Assembly: GCF_030265065.1 (NCBI RefSeq)
Contig: NC_080407.1
Span: 54,787,666-54,851,665 of the forward strand
Source of the DNA: Corythoichthys intestinalis
Lineage: Eukaryota > Chordata > Actinopteri > Syngnathiformes > Syngnathidae
DNA length: 64,000 bases
Direction of reading: 5' to 3'
Shown: positions 28,336 through 52,882 of the stretch, one piece after another
Position numbering within the stretch: position 1 is the first letter of the stretch
Layout: every line of letters starts with the position of its first letter
Translations under genes and position numbers: made by a program
Notes under the pieces: generated by a model
Told to the model about the DNA's origin: nothing
What the model saw: only the letters and a program-made list of their open reading frames with translations
Databases searched by the model: none

Positions 28336-31300
28336 ATGATGTCACTAGACAAATCAGAAAAGGTCTCCCTTGGGCGACAACCCCGAGCCCCGAGCAACGG
28401 CCAGAGTGCCCTGGCGGTGCCCCCTCAGCGCATCCCGAGGAAGCGTTACTCTGTGGGCGTCGCTTTCAAACGTCCGGCTAAGCGTCGTCGGCGTGTCCAG
28501 AGTGACACTCAAGTGGAGCACCTGCTCCCCACTCACTTCCTCTTAGGCGGAAACATCTTCGACCCGCTTAACCTCAACTCTTTGTTGGACGAAGACGTCA
28601 ACAGGTAAGCACGTTAACTCAGTGAGAGCATCTTCCTAATAAATGATATCGCTGACTGCCATTCACGTCTTTATTATGTGTGTGACAAAATATCGAAATG
28701 GTGATATATCGTGATACTTTGTATCCCAAAAGGTTATCGGTATGCTCCTACCAAAAACTCAGATTAAAAAGCTTGAAAAAATCATGAACTAGTTCAAAAG
28801 TGCAACTCTTTAGCATTCAGAAACATGAAAAGAAATGAATAAAAAACATTGTGGTGGTCAGTAAATGTTACTTTTATAGAGCAAGCTCAGGGAAATATAT
28901 ATGGAATCTGGAATCATGAGAAACAAACAAAGAAATAACAATCAAAACACATCTCTAGTATTTACTAGCACTAGCTTTGGCTTTTATGACAGCTTGCAGT
29001 CTCTGAGGCATGGACTTGATGAGTATTCTTCATCAATTTGGTGCCAACTCTCTTTGATTGCAGTTGCCAGATCATCCTTGCAGGTCGGAAGACCATTTTT
29101 TTTCAATTTCCACCACAGGTTTTCAATAGGGTTGAGATCTGGGCTATTTGCAGGCCATAACATTGACTGGATGAGTCTTTCTCCAAGGAACGCTTAAACA
29201 GTTTTTAGCTCTGTGGCATGATGCATTGTCATCTTGGAAATTGACTAACATATTTTCAATTGAAGGGATAAGAAAGCTGTCTAAAATATCAATTTAATTT
29301 GTGCATTTATTGAAGATAAAGATAATCATCTTTGTACATCTCACTGGAACGCCACCAAACAAAAGTTCCAGCATCATCACCTTGTCAAGAGTCAAAAATC
29401 TGCATTGGACAAAAAAGCTTCTAGATTAAATTGGAATTAGTTTATCACTAGTAGACGTCCAATCCATTTGAACTGGGAGATGCATCATCACCTTGTCAAG
29501 AGTCAAGAATCTGCATTGGACAAGACACAATGTTTTTATTCATTTCTTCTGGTGGTCAAGAGTCAAGAATCTGCATCGGACAAGGTGATGATGCTGGAAC
29601 TTTTGTTTGGTGTCGTTCCAGTGAGACTTTAAATGGCCCAAAATTCCCTAATTGCCTGGCATTGACTGCCACTGACAGCCATAGACCTTCAATCCGTTTG
29701 AAGTGGGAGGGATGGCAGCGAATGAACGAATGTTCATTCGCTGCCACCCTCCCACTTCAAATGGATTGGACGTCTACTAGTGATAAACTAATTCCAATTC
29801 ACACTAGAAGCTTGTTTTTCTGTTAATTGTTTGTTGAATATCCTCGAATGATTTCCTGACCAATATATTGATAATCGTCGCCATATTGTCAGCTTTGTAT
29901 CGCAAATCGTATGGTATCGTGAGGTACTAAGAGGTTCCTACTACTAGTTTTTATTAAAATACACCAATAATGACGTTGTTCCCTGGCTTGCTGTCAGGGC
30001 GACCAATCAGACGACTCCAAAGTGTTCGCCCCTGCCGTCCCGGAGCAGGGACCCCGTCGACATCTTGGTTCCCCGAGATATCACGGACCCTTTGAACCTG
30101 AAGGGAGAGGGAAAACCAGGCGAGGAGTCGGATGGCGTCCTGTTGTCCCCACTCAAGTCCAGGAGGAGACACAGGAACCATCACGGTGGCGATAAGGACG
30201 CGGTGACCCGTCCAGTATTTCTCTCTACAGATGGACTGACTGGTAAGAAATTCGATCGATTTTTTTTTTTTTAGTTGTTGATTTATGGATGAAGTAGTTA
30301 GTTCGAATAATCGGATAAGGAACATAAAAAGTTAAAATACCTGAGCTGAGCCTCAGACAGTGCGTTTTCATGGCGCTGGATTCAAAAATTGAATATATAA
30401 AACAGTCACTTCCACACACATCCAAGCATAAAACACTTCGTGAAATATGAAATAAACATGCTTTTTGGTGTTATACGCACTTTAATATTTTTCATATGGT
30501 TGTTTGGTTACGACAGTTCCAGCGTTGTCCACAGAGGGCAGCGCTGCAGCGTCTCCTCTCCCCTGCGAACTCAACACGGCCATCACCTGCCGAGAAGACC
30601 TCGCCCTCCCCCCGATCCTTCCCAGGAGACACTCGCACCCTCCTCCGAGCACCGCGCGCAAAACCGGCGAGCGACGGCAAAGGGGTCGACGGCGCACCAC
30701 CTCGCTACGGTTGACGCGCGACGTCCCCGACGAGGCTGAGGCGCCCCGCTTCCGCACACCGCGAGCCGAACCGGGAACGGAAAAGTGAGCCTTCCGTCGG
30801 CGCGCATATACCGAAAACTCCCGTTTTTGAAAATCGCTCCCTTCAGGTGTCCGCGCAAGCCTCCCCGGGAGAAGGACAAACACCGCTACCAGTACGGCAA
30901 CTTTTGCCGCTACTACGGCTACCGCGGTTCCTACGGGAACGGTTGGGAAGGCCGCGTCGGGCCCGCGGAGGATGCGCGCTTCCGCTTGTTGAGGGACGAT
31001 TGGTTCCGGGAGAAGAAGGTCCTGGATGTGGGCTGCGGCGCCGGTCACCTGGCGCTCGCCGTCGCCCGCGCCTTCAACCCCGTGCATGTTCTTGGGGTGG
31101 AGCTTGACGAGCGACTGGTACATGCCGCCAAGCAGAACATCCGGCACTTTCTTTCACACGACTTGGCAGAAAAGGAGAGGAGGTGCCGCTCTTCCCCGAC
31201 TTCAGAGGGAGTGGAAAAGAAGGACGACGTGCGCCTCCTGGCTTTCCCGCTGTCACTACGAGTGAGTCGCGGTCCTCTCGCCGCTCCCCCTCTGGTCCTG

Positions 31301-34250
31301 GCCCCTCCACCCACGTGCAGGTTTCCTAACAACGTCACCTTCATCCAGGCGAGTGTCATTTCCCGCTTTCTGTTAGGGTTGTGCCATCTTAGGCACCCCA
31401 CGATTCGATTCGATTACGATTCAGGGTGCTACGATTCAATTTTTGAACGATGATCACGGTATTCACGATGATCGCGATTATCACGATTATCGTGCATTAC
31501 TGAATAATGAAGTAACCAAACAAATTTATGTCCAATATTTGTTTAAAGATATCCTAATAGGGCTGCAGCTATCGAATATTTTAGTCATCGAGTATTTGAC
31601 TGAAAATTCTATCGATTAATCGAGTAATCGGATTAAACGATTTTTTATAAATATACATGAGAAAAGACATTTCATCTAATATTGAACCATTTTGAGTTAA
31701 TCGTCTTTATTTTCGATGTAAATTGTTGAAACTAGGGCTGTAGCTATCGATTATTTTAGTTATCAATTAATCGATGAACCAAGTTACTTCCAATAAACGA
31801 GTAATCAGATAAGGAACATGAAAAATTAAAATACCTGAGCTGAGTCTTAAACGGTATTAAAAGATAAATAAAAAAATAAGGATCTATGTACAACAAAAGA
31901 ACAATAGCTAACTTACATAGCAAACGTCCGCTAGCTTAAATGCTATAAAACGCTAACGCTTTTTAAAAAAAATTTTTAACAATGCTCTTAGCAAATGGTT
32001 CAGACACATATTCCCACAAAAAAATGCTGAATATACCAATAATCTAAATTACAAATGCATTAGCAAAAACATGAGCTCGAACAAAAACTTGGCTTATGTT
32101 GGTCTTAACATGGAGCAGCTGGATTCAGCCATGTGAAATGAGGCAGACTAGAGGGCAGTATGTCCACCCAAATCAATAAAACTAAATGCAAACACTTTCA
32201 AAATAAACCATTGCAACGCCACTTTAATTAAACAAATACTCGAAACAGCAAAATTTGAATGTTTTTTTTTTCTAATTGAATACTCCAGTTAATCGATTAA
32301 TCGTTGCAGCCCTAGATCCTATGCTTCAACAGGAACGATGGAAACATGCCCATACAACAAAAAGCTGCCCTTAAGCTGCCTTTTTAATTTTTTTACAAGA
32401 AAGAGCAAAAACCAACCATTTTAAAGGGAGTACTTATTTCTATCAACAATACAATACAATTTACACTGGTGGAATGAATTTTACATTTTTAAATTTGTTT
32501 TCACAGTGTTACCTCCCTTGTGTAACTCTTGGAGTGACAGGTGGAAATCACAACTGCTCTTGATCACTTTTAACTTGTGGCGTTTTTTGCCAAGCACATA
32601 AAAAAGTCCCCCACTCATTACAGCGCGCGCACTTTCTTCTCTCCCTGCCCGCCCACGCGCGCACACGCCTGTTGGCTCCCAGGCAGCACTTGCAACAACA
32701 GATTTCTATACTATTTCGCATGTTTGTAGTGTTACCGCTGTACGTAATCATGTTTTTACACATTCTGCATATGAAATACACGTTAGCTAATTAGCTTAGC
32801 GCTCGGCGCTAACTATTAACATCTCAAAAACAACAATAAAGGCTAAATGGTACAAGAGGGTTCGTGTACTCACCTCTTATAGACGCACACAGGTATTAGC
32901 AGGGTCGGCCCAGGCCGTTTGGGGGCCCTAAGCAAAATAATGCGAAGGGGCACATATTTTTGGCCAACCATTTCGTCACAGTGTACGGTGAAACCCATAC
33001 ATGCGATCCAACCCATACGTCCATATTTTGTATATTAATCAGATTTTGTTGCACTGCATACTTCAAACTTCTCACCCCAAATGATTGTCAGTACTTACAG
33101 TAGATAGCGCCAAACCTTTTTCTAAATGAGGAAAGAAAGAAGTTAAGGAAGAACTTTTATTTAAGCTTGTAATCAAGTATCAAAACTCACAAAAGTCAAA
33201 TAAAGCAAACTGTAGTAAACAAAATAGAATATAAATTAAACAATTACCAGATTGGGGGCCCCCTAGTGATCAGGGGTCCTAAGCAGCTGCATAGTCTGCG
33301 TATGGGCTGGGCCGGCCCTGGTATTAGCAACACACTCAGGATATTTTTCAATTGAAATGCCTTAAAGCTACTGCTGGAAATCTGAAAGACAAGGAGCAAC
33401 AAACTAGCTTCTCCTCTCGCTCTAAGAAAATAACTTGCGCCTGCCTGTCTCATACACAAATTTATTTTCCAGACTTTTATAAGGAGTAAATCTCTCCTAG
33501 TAAGTGGGAGCATCCATCGTGCGTCTGTTAACGGTGTCCGGGCGGCAGACGTGTCTTGAATTACGTTCTGCTACGAGCGGCTATCATAAAGTTATGAGGG
33601 AAAATCATCGTTTTTGAACCTTTATGAATCGTTATCGAATCGCCACGTGTCGAATGGCGATGCATGTAATAATCGATTTTTTGGGAACTCCTCTACTTTC
33701 TGTTTGCATCCCACCCTTGGCGCGACCATTTTTGTGACTCCTCCCACAGGGGGACTACGTATCCGACCGAGAACCGTGGCCTGGGCAGGGTCGCTATGAC
33801 GTCATTCTGTGTCTGGGCGTGACCAAGTGGGTACACCTGCACGCCGGAGATGAAGGCGTGACCCGTCTCTTCAGAAGAGCCTTCCGGAGCTTGTCGCCGG
33901 GCGGATTGTTCATCCTGGAACCCCAGTCGTGGCGACGCTACGGTCGCAGCAAGAAAGCTTCGGTAACGCCCACGCGCTTGCTCAGGTTCGCAGTACAACT
34001 CGATTGACACGAACGTTCTCCTAGGCGACCACGTACCCTCGCTACAAGAGTTTACAAGTGAAACCGGAGCACTTCACCTCCTTCTTGACGGACAACGTCG
34101 GCTTCAGTTCTTACAGACGTCTCACGCGTACTGGTACACTTGCAAAACGGTAGACATAGTGTCAACAACAGGCTAACCTGAATTTCATTTTCAGGTGAGA
34201 AGCGGCCTATCTATCTGTTCCACAAGAACTCGTCCCCTAAGACCACATGA
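28336..34250 (+). CDS. MEPCE: 7SK snRNA methylphosphate capping enzyme, complete
   Basis: Seven exons: 28336-28604, 29998-30242, 30517-30784, 30847-31348, 33750-33962, 34025-34133 and 34195-34250. They total 1662 nt (553 residues). The N-terminal part has KRRRRVQ and the conserved [20 protein letters not shown] and [18 protein letters not shown] motifs. Exon 4 carries [13 protein letters not shown] and the SAM-binding motif [17 protein letters not shown]. Exons 5-7 carry [34 protein letters not shown] and [16 protein letters not shown] adds a gamma-monomethyl phosphate cap to 7SK RNA and stays in the 7SK snRNP that restrains P-TEFb. Intron 4 uses a GC donor (CAG|GCGAGT). Introns 1 and 4 are expanded by transposons. 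The start is the first of two adjacent ATGs (28336, 28339). In humans MEPCE is on 7q22, so its place among 17p13 genes is a fish arrangement. Confidence 0.95.
28690..29625. mobile_element. Tc1-derived fold-back remnant in MEPCE intron 1
   Basis: About 28690-28760 is the 'gatatatcgtgatactttgt' MITE. From about 28765 onward the sequence matches 34730-35230, including the inverse of the transposase text for [18 protein letters not shown] at about 29095-29170. Short direct repeats of 'gtcaagagtcaagaatctgc' follow at 29395-29590. It is a broken non-autonomous Tc1 relative. Confidence 0.6.
29690..29790. repeat. Hairpin MITE
   Basis: GTGGGAGGGATGGCAGCGAA on the left is answered by the inverse 'ttcgctgccaccctcccac' on the right around 'tgaacgaatgttca', giving a near-perfect stem. 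It is the same family as 27133-27235. Confidence 0.65.
31375..33690. repeat. Nested repeats in MEPCE intron 4
   Basis: An outer MITE starts near 31376 ('tagggttgtgccatcttagg', then 'cgattcgattcgattacg') and ends near 33690 ('gaatcgttatcgaatcgcc', then 'ataatcgattttttggg'). Inside it are a partial ATCGAT-type copy at about 31558-31660, a full-length one at 31737-32313 (ends TAGGGCTGTAGC and GTTGCAGCCCTA) and the GC-rich MITE at 32901-33320. The nesting gives the order of arrival: outer MITE first. Confidence 0.6.
32901..33320. mobile_element. GGCC-ended hAT-type MITE with 8-bp target duplication
   Basis: The ends AGGGTCGGCCC and GGCCGGCCCTG are inverted. GTATTAGC occurs exactly at 32893-32900 and 33321-33328. 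The edges also carry 'gggggcccta' and its inverse 'ggggtcctaa'. No open frame. Confidence 0.82.
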
Positions 34251-34649
34251 ACTCGCAATCGCGAACAGGATATGAAAGTTCTCTCCTCAAGGACTATGGA
34301 GAGTTTGTCACGTTAGACGGCATGGCTTCCCTGTTACATGTCAGAAGAATTTTCAAAGTCACGCGACTGTCCGTCCGTTTCCGGAAGCCCGCGTCCACAC
34401 GACGCCAGCGGGGGTGCTGGAGTGCTCTCCTAGATGGTCTTTGTGTTAGACATCTGAAGTCAAGGTGACAGGACATTTAGTTTTCTATGTCAAATTTGAA
34501 ATTTTCAGCTTCTCACTATGTGTCTTATAGGATTTTTGTAACAAAATTGTTTTCATACAAAAGAGTAAAGACCAAAAGTTTGGTTATTATTCGTTCAATG
34601 AACGCTTACAAACGTGAATCATGTGAATTACATTTGACTGTTACATATA
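34251..34649. other. MEPCE 3' region
   Basis: Unique-looking sequence after the MEPCE stop codon, presumably its 3' UTR; no clear AATAAA is visible. Nothing else is recognised. Confidence 0.35.
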
Positions 34650-36610
34650 GAACCCCTAGCATAAAGTATGGAATCACCAGTCATTCAGACATTTTATCAT
34701 GTAGAACAAACCCTGATAAAAAGCTTGAAAAAAAATAATGAATTTGTTTAAAAGTGCAACTCTTTAGCATTCAGAAACACTAAAAGAAATGAATAAAAAC
34801 CATTGTGGTGGTCAGTAAATGTTACTTTATAGAGCAAGTGCAGGGAAATATATATGGAATCTGGAATCATGAGAAACAAACAAAGAAATAATCAAACCCA
34901 CATCTCTCGTATTTAGTAGTACCACCTCTGGCTTATATGACAGCTTGCAGACTCTGAGGCATGGACTTGATGAGTATTCTTCATCAATTTGGTGCCATCT
35001 CTCTTTGATTGCAGTGACCAGATCATCCTTGCATGTCGACCATTTTTTTCAATTTCCGCCACAGGTTATCATTAGGGTTGAGAGCTGGGCTATTTGCAGG
35101 CCATGACATTGGATGAGTCTTTCTCCGAGGAATGCTTTAACAATTTTAGCTCTTTGGCATGATGCATTGCCATCTTGGAAAATGACATATTTTCAATTGA
35201 AGGGATAAGAAGGCTGTCTAAAATTTCAATGTAAACTTATGCATCTAATAAATTTAACCACAGACATCTCCCCAATGCCTTTGTCTGACATGCAGCCCCT
35301 TATCATCAAGGACTGGGGGGAGTTTTGACGTCTTTTTTCAGGCAGTCATCTTTGTAAATCTCACTGGAACAGCACCAAACAAAAGTTCCAGCATCTTCAC
35401 CTTGTCCAATGCAGATTCTTGACTCTTGACACCTTATCCAATGCAATTCTTGACTCTTGACAAGACATCATCACCTTATCCAATGCAGATTCTTAACTCT
35501 TGACAATGTGATAATGCTGGAACGTTTGTTTGGTGCTGTTCCAGTGAGATTTACAAAGATGACTGCCTGAAGAAAGCATCAGAATTCCCTCAGTCCTTGA
35601 TGATATAGGGCTGCATGTCAGTATAAGGCACTGTGGTTCAATCTTCAATAAATGCACCAGTTTACCTTGAAATTTTAGACAGCTTTCTTATCCCTTCAAT
35701 TGAAAATATGTCATTTTCCAATATGACAATGCATCATGCCACAGAGCTAAAACTGTTAAAGGATTCCTTGGAGAAAGACTCATCCAGTCAATGTCAAAGC
35801 CTGCAAATAGCCCAGATCTCAACTCCATTGATAACCTGTGGTGGAAATTGAAATTTGATGTCTTCTTCAGGCAGTCATTTTTGTAAATCTCACTGGAACG
35901 GCACCAAACAAAAGTTCCAGCATCATCACCTTGTCCAATGCAGATTGTTGACTCTTGACACCTTATCCAATGGAGATTCTTGACTCTTGACACCTTATCC
36001 AATGCAGATTCTTAACTCTTGACAATGTGATAATGCTGGAACGTTTGTTTGGTGCTGTTCCAGTGAGATTTACAAAGATGACTGCCTGAAGAAACTATCA
36101 AAATTCCTTCAGTCCTTCAATAAATGCACCAGTTTACCTTGAAATTTTAGACAGCTTTCTTATCCCTTCAATTGAAAATATGTCATTTTCCAAAGTGACA
36201 ATGCATCATGCCTCAGAGCTAAAACTGTTAAAGGATTCCTTGGAGAAAGACTCATCCCATCAATGTCAAGGCCTGCAAATAGCCCAGATCTCAACCCTAT
36301 TGATAACCTGTGGTGGAAATTGAAATTTGATGTCTTCTTCAGGCAATCGTTTTTGTATATCTTACTGGAACGGCACCAAACAAAAGTTCCAGCATCATCA
36401 CCTTGACAAGAATTTGCATTGGACAAGGTGATGATGCTGGAACTTTTGGAAATACTGTTGTAAGTTTAGTTTTTTATTTCTTTTAGTGTTTCTGAATGCT
36501 AAAGAGTTGCTCTTTTGAACTAATTCATTATTTCTCAAGCTTTTTTTTTTGTTTGTTTGATAAAATGTCGTCCGAGACTGGTGATTACATACTTTTTGCC
36601 AGGGATTGTA
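34650..36610. mobile_element. Fold-back Tc1-like element with internal duplications
   Basis: The ends are inverted: CCTAGCATAAAGTATGGAAT at about 34655 and the inverse of CCTGGCAAAAAGTATGTAAT at about 36605. Left of centre (about 34900-35220) is the inverse complement of a transposase C-terminal piece. Right of centre (about 35660-35870 and again 36140-36330) the same piece occurs in direct orientation twice ([18 protein letters not shown]-type). Short units with 'ttccagcatcatcaccttgt' and 'gacaatgtgataatgctgga' repeat between them. No intact transposase remains. Confidence 0.65.
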
Positions 36611-37118
36611 GATAGATAGCTTTTAACTCATTGACTGCCATTGACAGTAATAGATGTCCAATCCATTTGAAGTGGGAGGGTTGGCAGCAAATGAACAAAC
36701 TGCCGGCATTCCCATGCCAAATGAATTGGAAGTCTACCGGTGATAAACTAAATTCTGACTTTTAGTCTCTAATGGGAAAGGTGACCTACCCAACATGGCT
36801 GCCAGCTACCAATGCTACCTTTGAATGTGATTGACATTTCTTAGTTTCTATTTAAGTCCTAAATGTATGCAGTGTATCGGCAAAAACGCCTACATGCAGC
36901 TGTTTGTTGCCCTTCTATACAAAAAGCTATTTTTGTTTGTTTTTTTTAAAAAAAAATGTTCCTGAGCGTGTGTGAATCCGCGATCAGAAATAAATCAGTG
37001 CATATCTCACGTTCGGTATCAATACGCGGGATTATAAATCCGCCTCGGACTTCGCTACCCGGCGTGCAGCGCGGCGGGCAAATCCCCAAAGAGGATTTCC
37101 GCGGGATCAGTGAACGAC

Positions 37119-48817
<11,699 letters not shown>

Positions 48818-49559
48818 TGGATCGGCTGCGATCCCCTTCGTCCCCTTGCCCCTCCCGTGCGCATGTTGCGTATCCATGGCGACACCGGAGCGGGACAAGT
48901 ATGATCAGTGTAGAGTGTAGGTAACGTGTTTATATTCTGCTATTTATTTATGGATTGATTGATGGATGTGCTATACACACTGTGTGCGTGTGGAAATACT
49001 ACAATGGGGCTCAAACACACTCACACACATATACACACACAGTGAATTCAGGGCTTTGAGATCACACGATGCTTTGCTTTGAGCACAACACGTTCATGTC
49101 CCACCCCCTACCGATGAACTACGTATCCCACAATCCCTTAGTGCAACGACAACAACAACACTGTGGCCACCTCAACCTGTACAGCACAGAGACTCCGTGA
49201 GCTAAGGACTGTATATTACCCAATGAGTTCCCCCTGCGTCCACTCCGCGCCAGGAAAAACGGCGAACAAATTCGTGGACATCTTGGAATAAATTGCTAAG
49301 AAAAGACGTCTCTCGACTCGTCACTCCGCGCAAACGGGACGGAATACCGCAACGATTCAGTGCACCAGTAGTGGAAAAAAGAAAAAGGCAACACGACAAA
49401 GTCTCAAAAGTTTATTTGTGAAATGCAAAGCAAAGGAATGAAGGTTCATCTGATTTTGAGCTACAATGATCGTGATTTATATAGTTTTACCTAAAGCGGA
49501 CTGATTTCCTACTGATCTGTTCCTGTGAAGGTTAGACTTTTTTAGAGACTGCTAAAAAA

Positions 49560-50460
49560 GAATTTGGCATATGGCAAAATGAATTTTGGCATATGGCAGT
49601 TTTTGCAAGCCATGCACGTCCTAATTTTCCATTCATTGTCAATGTCATAAAAACTTGGTGGTTGCTATTTTTTACCATACCCTTATCATTACAGCGCATT
49701 TACATTCACCTGACACCGTCAAATGGCAATATGTGTTTCTGCCATTGAAAATAAATGGGAATTTTGGACGTGCATGGCCTGCAAAAATGCCATTTGCCCC
49801 AAAAAACTGCCTTATGCCAAAAGGCATTTTCCCATATGCCCAAAAAAACTGGCATATGCCAAAAGCCATTTTGCCATATGTCAAAAGCCATTTTGCCATA
49901 TGCCCAAAAATGCCTTTTGCCAGAAGCCATTTTGCCATATGCTAAAAGCCATTGCGCCATATACCAAAAAAACTGCCATATGCCAAAAGCCATTTTATCA
50001 CATTACAAAAAACTGCCATTTGCCAAAAGCCATTTTGCCATATGCCAAAAAATACCATATTCCCCAAAAAATTCCACATGCCCAAAAATGCCATTTGCCA
50101 AAAGCCATTTTGCCATATGCCAAAAGCCATTGTGCCATATGCCCAAAAATGCAATTTGCCAAAAGCTATTTTGCCATATGCTAAAAGCCATTGTGCCATA
50201 TGCCAAAAAAAAACTGCCGTATGCTAAAAGCCATTTTATCATATTACAAAAATATCTGCAATATGTCAAAAGCCATTTTGCCATACACACAGAATAACTG
50301 CCATTTGCCAAAAGCCATTTTGTCATATGCCCAAAAAATACCATCTTCCAAAAAAAAAAGCCAAACGCTAAAAAAAGATATATACCCATAAAATGCCATT
50401 TGCCAAAAGCCATTTTGCCAAATACCTAAAACCATTGTGCCATATGCCAAAATAAGATGC
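49560..50460. repeat. Diverged hairpin-array element with ATATG spacer (copy F)
   Basis: Units of the type TGCCATATGCCAAAAGCCAT repeat from about 49795 to 50450, preceded by a centre (49600-49790) that shares 'ggacgtgcatggcctgcaaa' and 'taccatacccttatcattac' with the other hairpin elements. The left array is reduced to two units (49564-49600). The hairpin spacer and linker differ (CATATG for CACATG, AAAAGCCATTTT for AAAATCCATTTT), so it is a separate branch of the same family. It lies between DLG4 and MHC class II beta; no clear ends were found. Confidence 0.65.
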
Positions 50461-50917
50461 TTGGAATTTGTTAAATGAGCGTTATTGGCCCTTTTGCTTT
50501 TTCTTGTCTATGCAAGTCTAGTCAAGAACTGTTGTACTTCTAATATGGTCTGTTGAAGCGTTGTGTCAGCAACCCGGCACTTTTCTTGTCAGTTCTGTTG
50601 TAGTCTAGGCTCATGTTCAAAATTTCCGTCAAGCTGTCTGATCTGTACTTTTCCAGTCTACACTTTTGTGGCACCTGACTGTTCTCGTCCCATCTGTTGG
50701 AGACCGGACTAGCCTGCTTTATTGTCGTCTGTTGGAGTCTTTATTTAGATTCATCTATCATCTTGAAGTCTGTTTTTAATATGGCAAGTCATCGGCTAAG
50801 GGCTGGAGTCAATCAAGCAGAACCAGTTCATCCATTTAATACCAGACTAATTACAGTTTGCGAATGTGCACTCGATTGGCAATTTTATTCAAACGGAGCA
50901 AAGCTGAATGAGCAGAT

Positions 50918-52782
50918 TCAGTTGCTGGGAACCAGAGTGTGACCTGTGTCAAAAAAAGTATATGAAATATGAGTCAAGAAAAGGGTTTTACGTGACATGC
51001 TGAGAAGTCTTACCTTGATGCTTCTTGCGGTAGTAGTACAAGAGGCCTCCCAGGAACATGAGCACACCCAGAGTCAGCCCCACCCCACCGGTGACCAGCT
51101 TGTTCACCTCGGACTTGGGGAGGGATGGATCTGCCCGGAAAAGTCAATGAGATGATGGTTAAAGATACTCTTAAGTATGTGAAATACAGGAGAAAGTCAA
51201 TACCCCAGTCGACATGCAGAGGCTCGTCCAGGCTGGCGTGTTCCACCACACAGGTGATCTTCTGTCCAGACCTCGAAAACAAATCCCCCTCACTTTATTT
51301 CACCTCTGACCACTTGGCGGCGCACCGGCGACTTACTTGGGTGTGTAGAACAGGTGAGAGTGCATCTGGTAGTACCAATCGCCGTCCGGCAGCTCCGCGG
51401 TAGATGTCACATCGGCCGTGGCTTCTTGTCCGTTCACCAGCCAAGTGACGCGAACGCGCTTGGGATAGAAGTTGTAGACGATGCACACCAGCATGGCGGA
51501 GTGGTGCGAGTGGGCGGGCGATTCCGAGTGGAGTCGCACGTATGGTTTGACTGCAACCGTTAGAAGTAAAATCTTAACGTATGGCCTCTAATTCAACGTT
51601 TGTGACAACCCTGGTTTGATTTTATGATGCTATGATTAGAGTTGTCTGAAGTTCTTATTATGAACAGAATGTTTATTTGGAAAACGTTGAAGTTGTTATA
51701 TTTATCATTATTAAAGCATTCAGTGGGGCATCACAATACAATTAGCCAGTCCATCACCGCATACATCGGTATTGGATTTTTGGAGTTATCGGTTAAAAAG
51801 TCATTATCGGACAACTCGAGTAATGATGCATCCGTTGACAATGGTTTTCCAGATGTAGTGCGTTTTATGTTTCTATTGGTGGGTTATTAACGTGTCGTCA
51901 TACCTGACTTGGAGAGTGCAGCTGGATACTCGATCTTAATGTTATTCAAACACACGGTATCCTTCAGGGATTTGAAGTATTCCAAGATGTCTTTGTTCTT
52001 GTTGAAGTAGTCAGCCTGCTTGACGCCAAACTCTGTGTAGCCGACGAACTTCCCCAAAGTGCTGGTGAAGCGAAGCAGCTCCAGTTTGTTGTAAACGTGC
52101 GAGCTGATGAATTCGATGTCCTTCCGGTCAGTCGAGTTGAACAGGCACGCACCATTCATATACAACATGTAGCCATCTGCACCCAAAAATGACTTGATTC
52201 ATTCTCTTGATCCCTGTATGTGCGTTTAGATGTAATTGCATTTTTACAAAGCATTGCAGTTCCAGAGTGTATATTCCGTGAATGTTGTTAAAGGTGTTAA
52301 CATACAACAGCAAGTTACTTTAAAATGATAGCAGACCCTGTTTTTGACACATATTCTGAAAAAAGTTATAAAAATGAGAAAAAGTGTGACGTTTCGGAAT
52401 TGAGTACCAAATTTGTTTTCTAGTTGAAAATTACATGAGTGCAGTCATTTCATTTTTCGACTTGCAAACCTTTTGTTTGCTCCTTGTTGTAAAAACTGTA
52501 TGTGGTCACTGCAGTTTGATACAATATTATAGGTAACACCTGCATATTTGTAATTCAGCATTTGCAGATTCTTTTATGGAATTTGTGGAAATGTATCATT
52601 ATTCCCATTTAATGTTCATTTAATTTTCAAATCTGATCCGCTAGTACTTATGTTTATTTCTTGGAAATGTTTTTTTCCTCTTGATAATGCTAACATTAGT
52701 ATAAAGAGAATATGTAAATTGAAGTACCTGCCAAGTAGAAGGTGAGAAAAAGCAGAGAGACGACCCGTTCCAAAGACGCCAT
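50918..52782 (-). CDS. MHC class II beta chain, complete
   Basis: Six exons on the minus strand, 52782-52728, 52176-51904, 51550-51338, 51272-51204, 51130-51014 and 50943-50918, give 250 residues. MASLERVVSLLFLTFYLA is the signal peptide. Beta-1 (DGYMLYMNGACLFNSTDRKD) has its two cysteines and an NST glycosylation site. The Ig-fold beta-2 has AMLVCIVYNFYPKRVRVTWL and KITCVVEHASLDEPLHVDW and is split between two exons, as known in several advanced teleosts. A connecting peptide, transmembrane helix (GGVGLTLGVLMFLGGLLYY) and a short tail ending HTLVPSN follow. With the alpha chain it presents peptides to CD4 T cells. By alignment by eye, the classical Trp61 and His81 are Phe and Asn (DYFNKN, TVCLNN), while Asn82 is kept. 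AATAAA lies on the minus strand at 50723-50718. The alpha gene lies just upstream on the same strand. Confidence 0.95.
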
Positions 52783-52865
52783 GTCCTCAAGTCAAATCCC
52801 GAATGAGAGAACTATTGAGGAAGTGACTCTTCAAAAATAACATAATAAGCTGGTCACATGACCTT

Positions 52866-52882
52866 TGTCACTTGTTACTAGG
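52866..52882 (-). promoter_or_regulatory. X-box-like motif upstream of MHC class II beta
   Basis: CCTAGTAACAAGTGACA on the minus strand resembles the class II X1 box (CCTAGCAACAGATG) bound by RFX. It is about 85 bp upstream of the start codon. I do not see a clean inverted CCAAT Y box after it. Confidence 0.5.

Noticed and set aside
31259-31320. A GT-AG intron inside MEPCE exon 4 (GTGAGTCGC to CGTGCAG).
   Set aside because: The enclosed frame reads SRGPLAAP, which aligns with the conserved SRGPIAAP segment of MEPCE, so it is coding.
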